Source of the DNA: Platerodrilus igneus
Taxonomy: Eukaryota; Arthropoda; Insecta; Coleoptera; Lycidae
Reading direction: 5' to 3'
DNA length: 64,000 bases
NCBI GenBank assembly: GCA_036346225.1
Contig: JARFIW010000588.1
Span: 5,275,501 to 5,339,500 of the forward strand
Both the position numbers and the translations under genes were made by a program. Of this stretch, positions 57,660 through 64,000 are shown in pieces (the stretch's first letter is position 1; every line of letters starts with the position of its first letter). The notes below the pieces were generated by a model. The model saw only the letters and a list, made by a program, of their open reading frames with translations. It did not search any database and had not been told where the DNA came from.

Positions 57660-58706
57660 GGCGTGGGGTTCCGATTTTGTTTTGTGTAACTTTGGCCCCG
57701 ATTTTGTTTTAGTTAACGGTTACTTCGATTTGGTTTTGATTAATTTCTGTTCCGAGTTTGTTTTAGTTAATTTTTGCACCGACTTTTTTTGTTGTTAGTG
57801 CCTAAGTTCCTACATTATCCGCATCTCTCGGTCTGATGCTCTTGTTTTTCTTCGTTTACGTTCGATCTATTGTTTATTTTTTCTTTTTCTTTCGGTTCTC
57901 TGCTGTTCCTCATATGAGGATCGGTTTTCTTTATTTCTTGTGTGGGTTCGATCTTCTTGAATTTTGATATTGTTCTTTTCCGTGATTCCTAAATATCCTT
58001 GGTTAGCTCATGTCAGATTATTAGACTTGTGTTTTCGCCAATGATGCTAGTCCATTGAAAACGCTGGCGCCCAAGATTTTTCTATTTTCTTCCTTCCTTC
58101 TCGGTACATTTCGTTCTCCCCGTCAAATCTATAGTTGGTTTCTTTCTCCGATTTTTCTTTTATTCTACAGCCCTATTCTAATTTCTATTTTGTTGTTTCG
58201 TTCCTATTGGTGTTCCTGAAGTTTATCCGTTGGATATGTTTTAGATTCGTAATAATTTTCTTTTGGCTTCTATCGACATACGGTTAGCCTTTATTTTCTC
58301 TTTATTTTCTTTATTTTCTCAGCCTGATATTAATTATGTTTCGTCCCTTAGGCTTAATATTATTAGTGTGTTATTTTAGATTATTAGACTTGTGTTTTCG
58401 TCAATAATCCTAGTCCATTGAAAAAGCTGGCGCCCAAGATTTTTCTTTTTCCTTCCTTCCCTGACGGTACATTATGTTCTCCCCATTAAGTTTGGAGTTA
58501 GTTTTTTCTCCGATTTTTCTTTTATTCTACAGCCCTGTTCTAATTTTTATTTTGTTGTTTCGCTTCTATTGGTGTTCCTGAAGTTTATCCGTCGGATATG
58601 TTTTAGATTGTCCTGTATTCGCAATACTTTTTTTTGGCTTCTATTGAGTTACGGTTGGCCTTTATTTAGTTACTTTCTACCAATTTCTTTCTTGTTCGTA
58701 TTCAAA
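57660..58706 (+). repeat. Leader with an internal tandem duplication
   Basis: A unit of about 350-380 bases occurs twice (about 58017-58300 and 58378-58650). Each starts TATTAGACTTGTGTTTTCG, contains GCTGGCGCCCAAGATTTTTC and ends near GGCTTCTAT. Before it, 57668-57800 is a short tandem array of CCGATTTTGTTTT-like units. Confidence 0.65.
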
Positions 58707-59270
58707 ATGACTTCTTTTTCGGCTTCCCACCAAGGTTTTCCCGTGTGGGAGTGGAACTTGAAATTTTCTGGTAACCCAAACACTCTTACCGTACATGATT
58801 TTTTGGGACGGGTCGAAGGACATCGACGAACTCAACATGTGTCAGAATTATAGTTATTTGAGTCTGCAGTAGACTTGTTCGAGGCTAAAGCGTTACTTTG
58901 GTATCGTGGTTACCGGCATAGGATTCCTGACCGGAAGTCGTTGTCTAATTTACTGATTCGTCATTTTGAACCCCGGAATTTGCTTATAAGTGTGCTACTA
59001 TTGAAGAAAATACTTTTACTTCACATGACCTAATTGTTAAGATTTCTCTTACGCCTACGGGTAGATCCGATACTTCTTTCGTATGTTCTACTGTTCTTCC
59101 TCCTAGTTCTACTTCTACTCGTCAGGTCGTATGCTTTAATTGCGATAAACCTGGTCATGTTTCGACACGTTGTACTCGTCCTAAAGTACTTCATTGTTAT
59201 GGTTGCGGATATAAGGGAGTTTCTCGCCGCAACTGTCCACACTGTCATCCTACTACTAATAGGTCTTCAA
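58707..59270 (+). pseudogene. gag: Gag domain and zinc knuckles
   Basis: The ATG at 58707 opens MTSFSASHQGFPVWEWNLKF, followed by VHDFLGRVEGHRRTQHV, an in-frame TAG at 58851, then LFESAVDLFEAKALLWYRGY and LLIRHFEP. This is a retrotransposon gag core. After a frame change CFNCDKPGHVSTRC is a perfect C-x2-C-x4-H-x4-C knuckle. The next, CYGCGYKGVSRRNC, has Val in place of His. Gag would coat RNA. The stop and frameshift disable it. Confidence 0.75.
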
Positions 59271-60765
59271 ATCATACTTCAAATACTGTCCTCACCTCTA
59301 GCTGCCTAATTTCGTCTGTTTCTCACCTTACGTTCTCTTCTGTCCCACATCCAGGTCATCCAGCTACTACTATCAAAACCTACCCTTCTTCGTCGAATAC
59401 AGCTTTAAACAAAATTTCCTTTGTCTCTAGTTCTACATCCTATTCTGCTCCTCCTGCTCGCCCTACTTATTCACTCTCACCCCAAACTGTGCCTTCGCCA
59501 CTATTACAACCCATGCTTCGAATTAGTGACTTGCAGCTAGCTTTTCAGGAGTTTGTTCCCGCTTTCTTAAACGATTCTACCCAAGAAATTTCTGTCGTGT
59601 CTGCAAACACATAGGTCGCTGAAGTGACGATAACGTCTAATTCAGTCCGCGAAGGTCCTGTTGAAGTCCATGAACCTGTATCTTTAGTTTCTGTTGCTGT
59701 TGCTATCAAAATTCTTCATGTTCTTGCTTTCTTAAATGCTTCTACTTGAGAAATTTCTGTTGTGCCGGCAATAACAGCCGTGGCTGAAGTGAAGATAATT
59801 TCTAGTACGGATAGAGAAGGTCCTGTGGAAGTTAGTAAACCTGTAGCTGTGATGCCTGTTGCTGTCATCGTCAAAGTTTTACCTGATCCTGTTTTGTTAT
59901 CTACCATTGGTAAGGAATCAGTTTTTATTGTGGCTGAAGTTTTATCTGTCCCTACTCTGTTGTCTAACAGCAATGAAGTCTTACTTGATTCTATTTCTTT
60001 ATCGGAGGTTGATAAAACGATACTCTTACTCATTTTTCTCATGCTGACAAAATGCTACTTGCTTCTGCTCTGTTTTAGCTGAGGTCGGTGAGTTCCTAGC
60101 TGATGCCCTATTATCTAATGTTGACGAAGGTCAAACTGATTCTGTTTTCTCATCTATTGGGGATAAAGTGTTTCCTGATACTGTTTGTTCTTGTAACGTT
60201 GATGAACTTCTACCTGATTCTGTTCCTTTATGTAATATGGTTGAAGTGCCATCGTATTCTGCTCCTTTTACTAGAGTTGATGTTCTTACAGTCAATGCTG
60301 TTTTTTCTCCTAAGTGTCCTCTATCTAACGTTGTTGAAATTTTATCCTACTTCTATCCCTCTAGTTAACATAACTGAAGTGTACTCTGCTTGAGTTTTTT
60401 TTCGTAGTGTTGATACTCGTACAGCTAATACTTTTTCTACCGTTGACTTTCTTACCACCAATTCTAAAAACAAACAACTTCCTTTTATGACGCGTTTTGA
60501 GTTTCCTAAACTATTCTTGCCACCACTTTCTCAACCTCGTGCTACGACTACATCCCCTGTTTTACAGAAAACTGCCCATAAGAGGCAGAAATTTGTCTAT
60601 GCTCCTTCCGAACCGGAAGATGCATGTTGGCGAACTCCTAATGTCCTTGATCTCGTTTCGTTCTCCTTCTGGCGGCGTAAAGGCCATAAGCCCAATATCT
60701 AGTCCTCGCGACCCAGATTTTTATGCCGACTTTGCTCTCCTTCGGACTTGATTTTTGGACGTTAC
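59271..60765 (+). pseudogene. Ser/Thr/Val-rich distal frame with a duplicated segment
   Basis: Plus-strand frames are rich in Ser, Thr, Val and Leu and low in stops. A segment near 59580-59690 recurs at 59745-59880 (AGAAATTTCTGT, GTCGCTGAAGTGA / GTGGCTGAAGTGA, GAAGGTCCTGT). From 59880 to 60430 weaker repeats of GTTGATGAA[GC]-type units continue. A frame near 60487-60702 (FEFPKLFLPPL) ends it. No family is recognised. Confidence 0.4.
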
Positions 60766-60821
60766 CATTTCGTTTTACTTCCCTGTTTTGCTAGGTTTTT
60801 TTTTCGTTTTCGTGCTTTTTT

Positions 60822-61208
60822 TGCTTATTCTTTCCTACTGACTAGTTTATTTTACAAAAAGTATTAGGTGCAATTGTAAAAACGCTTGTCAAAAGCTCTT
60901 ACATGTTTTATTTACTACTGATTAATTTTATTTTGTGTAAAATACGAGATGCGCACCTCGTATCTAAAGTACTAAATTGTTCGTATCACATAATTGTTTG
61001 CTTTGAAATAGTAACGCTTAATTTATTGCTTTTGCTTGTTTGTACAGAATCCTTTATTTATTTTTATTTGTTAATAGATAATCTTGGGCAAAGTGCTTTT
61101 TCTTGTTTTTTTAGTATGTAGGTGAATCCCCCCATTTTCCGCGTTTGGTAGTTAGTCTGGTATTTACTTTTCTTCCGGCTACGTCTAGGTATGTAGCAAG
61201 TTGTGTCA
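60822..61208 (+). repeat. 3' LTR of the gag-only element
   Basis: It starts TGCTTATTCTTTCCTACTG and ends near GTTGTGTCA. It corresponds to the 5' LTR without the extra internal unit. Confidence 0.6.
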
Positions 61209-61215
61209 TTGTTGA

Positions 61216-61445
61216 TCATAAGTAATTTTTAATTGATTTTAATTTAGAAAACGATTGTTCATCTTCAGCAACCGTTACTGGTACTATCGTTAAATTTGAA
61301 AATGCCCAGACTAAATAATTTTTAAATACGTTTTTTAAAATTTCGAGAGAATTAGCTTTACCGTAAACATATGGTCTAATCATTTCCAGCTCACGAGCCA
61401 AATCAAATGCATCTAAGCGGGGTACCCAAAATTTTCCAGAATGTC
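61216..61445 (-). pseudogene. hAT-type transposase C-terminal fragment
   Basis: The minus strand reads RLDAFDLARELEMIRPYVYG and, further on, PVTVAEDEQSFSKLKSIK then NYL. This is the dimerisation region of hAT transposases and of related zinc-finger proteins, where P-V-[TS]-x-A-x-x-E-R-S-F-S-x-L-K is typical. Only the last part is present. Confidence 0.6.
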
Positions 61446-61630
61446 GCTGCTGCGCCCTCAGTTATCATAGTACGCGGTTCCCCCACTAATAGTTGCTTAG
61501 GACACGCCCTCCTTAGTCAGTGTGCCAAACGGCATCGATATGGAAGATTGCGTTTGCCCGCAGTGAATTTACTTGAAAGAGCTGTTGTGTGCAGGCGTCG
61601 TTTTTGTCATTGGAAAATTTTATGTACAAC

Positions 61631-62230
61631 GCGAAATAGGTTTTGGGCCTTTGGGAGCTGCTTTTTAAAGAGTTTTGTCGCCAAAAACTCTTCTCTCAAT
61701 TTTATTTTTAATTGTTTAATTACAAAAAATAACTTATTTCGTTACAATAACTTAGACGTTTATATTCACTAAACATTAAATAATTGAAATTGATAAAAAT
61801 ACTTGAAGTTAATAAATCAATAATTAAAAATTATGGTGAGTAGCTTGAACTACCAATAATGTTAAAGTTATGAAGTTCGAGACTGACTGGCCATCAGGGG
61901 CTCCTCGGGGTATTTATGTGATCCCTGCTCTTGTGTCATCTTGTGGGAAGTGCAGATCTCATGTCTGCTACTTCTTGATAAAATACAATGTATTACTTCT
62001 TAGTAATCTTAATTATAACAATTGCTTTCTTATAGTTCATTGTGACCTGCACCTGCAGTATCATGTTGCGTCAGGAATACAAAGTAGTTACTTCCGTTCT
62101 CACGTCTGATTATGAACTTTCATTAACCTTTTATAATGTGTCCTTCAATTATACAAAGTAACATTCTATTACTTAAGATTTGATAATTATATTTATATTT
62201 GTATACATATTAATTGGGGGATATGTAACA
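61631..62230 (-). repeat. Solo LTR related to the 19-27-kb errantivirus LTR
   Basis: It has the same order of blocks: GGGCCTTTGGGAGCTGC, ATTATGGTGAGTAGCTT, GACTGACTGGCC, TCATGTCTGCT, TTGTGACCTGCACCTGCAGT, CAAAGTAGTTACTTCCGTTC, and the end ATTAATTGGGGGATATGTAAC. It is clearly diverged, so it comes from a sister family. No internal part or clear duplication is visible. Confidence 0.7.
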
Positions 62231-62575
62231 AGCGCGGCAATAAAGTTTTGCTTCTTGATCGGAATAAAAGCTTCAGAAACTGTTGAAATGTTGAAGACCA
62301 CTTACAAGAATGGCGCAATGTGTCCAGCTCAATTTACACATAGTTTATCCGGTTTAAAAATGGTAAAATGACAAATGATGATCAACAGCGTTCAAGACGT
62401 CCTTCAACTTTTCGATCAGACGAAAATGTCAAAAAAATCAACGAAATCGTTCGTGCAGATCGACGACAAACCATTGACGAAATGATGGAGTTGTATGGGA
62501 TGAGTTGAAGTTCAGTTTAGCGCATTTTATTAAAAGACCTGGGCATGTCGCGAGTCGCTGCAAAGTTTGTGACGT
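62231..62575 (+). pseudogene. Mariner transposase N-terminal fragment
   Basis: The plus strand reads AIKFCFLIGIKASETVEMLK and TYKNGAMCPAQFTHSLSG. After a frame change it gives RPSTFRSDENVKKINEIVRA and DRRQTIDEMMELYGM, then MSRVAAKFV. This is the paired helix-turn-helix region of a mariner-type transposase. It stops before the catalytic domain. Stops and frameshifts are present. Confidence 0.7.
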
Positions 62576-62584
62576 GACTTTTGG

Positions 62585-62785
62585 ATTTTTATATTTTTTG
62601 TCGCTTAGTGGTATCTGCTTCGATGTCGATATGTTGCTTTTACTGGTTGCTACGCCTAACGAAACGGTAAACTATTTACTAATCACTATAGAAACGATAG
62701 TTTACGTAACAGAAATTTTTGTTACTATAAGCCGAAGCGACATTTTTCATTTAATACTCCTACCACAAAAATGTGTTTTCCCTAC
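62585..62785. repeat. Possible small inverted-repeat element
   Basis: ATTTTTTGTCGCTTAG near 62592 pairs loosely with AAGCGACATTTTT near 62736, and GGTAAACTAT near 62666 with ATAGTTTACG near 62696. It lies between the mariner relic and the dispersed repeat. Confidence 0.35.
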
Positions 62786-62787
62786 CT

Positions 62788-64000
62788 TGTAACGATTTTA
62801 TTTTCTGTCATTATGTCTACAGATATTTAACCTATTTATTTAATAATAACCAACTTAAGTATAATAATGCTACACAATCTAAGAAATACATATTGTCAAA
62901 TACACTATTAGCTTTCAATTCGAAAGTGTAAAATTTTAAATTATGCGGTGACAAAAGATACTTTTTGTTAGTGTCATCCTTAGAGCTCCCTCTGCTAGAC
63001 GATTGTAAAATTAAGCTTGTTGTCAGGCGGTAACCCGCGTGATATTATCACTTCCAACTCAGCTGTCGTCAGAAGAGGTCAATTGTTCCTTGAACGCAAG
63101 GACGATGACGTTAATTCAGTCCACATGTTGGAAGCACACGAAAATTAAATTGTTTTCTTGATATGATATCGTCTCGGCGACGCGCACTTTTGTTGTCCAC
63201 ACTTGCTGGAAGTAGCTCGCAGATGACGAGACGTTATTTTGTTTGAAGGGCCTTTGGTTAACATGCAACTTTTGGTTAACATGCAAATTTTAGTTAGCAT
63301 GCAATTTTAGTTAACATGCAACGTAGGAAAATTTAGGAAAATTTAAGAAGTATAACTAATTTATTTGGACAAGAAATGAAGTTTATCAGTATTTAGTAAA
63401 GTTTGACCTTTGTACGAATGTCGATTTGGCGTGCATCAATTATTTAATATGGACGCTGTGATATTGTTTGGAATTTTAGTAAGCAGCTAATTTGGTTGTA
63501 TGGAATTGGAGATTTCCCGTGTTTAAGTGTTGAAGCAGGCGAATTGTAAATCATCAATTACAATTCCGGGTATGGCCCATATACCTAGCAGGTATTTTTC
63601 CATCGGATGAACATCTGGTATGTAAATTTACTTTCATATATGTCAGCTGTAGCATGGATATAGCAGACAAATAATTTTTTTGTTTGATCATGTGATCTGA
63701 ACTTCAAGTTCGTTAGGTGAATGACAGACTATTTATTTTTCAAATTAAGCAACAGGAACCTGTAAATTTTCACTTTAAATCTTTTTATTAATACATTTAA
63801 TATACGGAAGATGTCATTATGAGATAAGAAAAGTTAAATTCTATATTTTATGAAAATTGATTTAATTATTTGAAACATGATTTACTCAAATCTTAGAAAT
63901 TAAATTTTTACATTTCATATTTCACTAATTGCTAAGTGGAATATTTTTGTGAGGAAAATAAACTCATGCTTACTCATTTTTAAATAAATTTTGCTAGACA
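62788..64000. repeat. Dispersed repeat, second copy, cut by the window end
   Basis: It starts TTGTAACGATTTTATTTTCTGTCA and follows 33505-34745 in order and orientation. A local tandem of GGTTAACATGCAA-type units near 63255-63320 is found only here. It has no ORF of note. Confidence 0.6.

Larger units (their letters stand above)
57178..61208 (+). mobile_element. LTR element with gag but no visible pol
   Basis: LTR-like repeats at 57178-57657 and 60822-61208 bound 3.2 kb that hold a gag domain, two zinc knuckles and a long Ser/Thr/Val-rich decayed frame. I find no protease, reverse transcriptase or integrase motif. The leader and the distal part each contain internal duplications. No target duplication is clear and the sequence before the 3' LTR is T-rich rather than purine-rich, so the LTR edges are approximate. 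It is probably a non-autonomous relative of a Gypsy element. Confidence 0.65.

Noticed and set aside
59030..59248. Minus-strand Arg-rich ORF
   Set aside because: It is the antisense of the zinc-knuckle region of the gag-only element.

Overview
The window is AT-rich eukaryotic DNA, almost certainly from an insect genome. The reasons are a BEL/Pao retrotransposon, a Gypsy-type errantivirus with an envelope gene, Tc1/mariner, hAT and THAP-type transposon relics, an APE-type LINE of the kind common in arthropods, and small secreted repeat proteins whose signal sequence seems to be split by an early intron. The insect order cannot be fixed from the sequence. I saw no tRNA, rRNA or CRISPR array and nothing bacterial. 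Most of the 64 kb is nested, decayed mobile DNA.

Left part (1-17.3 kb). A broken transposon-associated ORF (176-726) comes first. A minus-strand LINE follows (LINE A, 1260-10559, 12-bp target duplication), split by a nearly complete BEL/Pao element (2565-9556, LTRs of 409 and 407 bp, GATAT duplication). Next is a Tc1-like transposon (10638-17288) whose transposase is split by a second copy of the same LINE (LINE B, 11317-16547, 11-bp duplication). LINE B is itself split by a probable 1.5-kb solo LTR (14158-15671, CGCT duplication). The two LINE copies carry different internal deletions and multiplied 3' ends.

Middle part (17.3-35 kb). A candidate promoter and first exon at 17.85-17.96 kb may belong to a gene whose large second exon (28227-29012) encodes a secreted protein with 38 consecutive PPHHE-type pentapeptides. 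The presumed intron holds a foldback element interrupted by a defective errantivirus (19488-27305, minus strand, 4-bp duplication CGCA). Downstream are a 2.07-kb TG...CA segment set between AT microsatellites, LINE-like tails, a Gypsy integrase relic, and the first copy of a repeat that recurs at 62.8 kb.

Right-centre part (35-54.5 kb). Two diverged copies of a segment (35238-42077 and 49652-53337) each end in a minus-strand gene for a short, proline-rich secreted protein. These two genes and the histidine-rich gene share a signal-peptide exon, so they look like one family whose mature parts have diverged completely. Between the copies lie a decayed BEL integrase, a foldback relic and a second 2.1-kb segment bounded by AT microsatellites. 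A THAP-domain relic lies in the part found only in the first copy.

Right part (54.5-64 kb). A DNA transposon with arms of about 600 bp (54520-57125) is followed by an LTR element that carries gag but no visible pol (57178-61208), a hAT relic, a solo LTR related to the errantivirus LTR, a mariner relic and the second copy of the 33.5-kb repeat. The genes do not form an operon or pathway. The only likely host genes are the three small secreted-protein genes.
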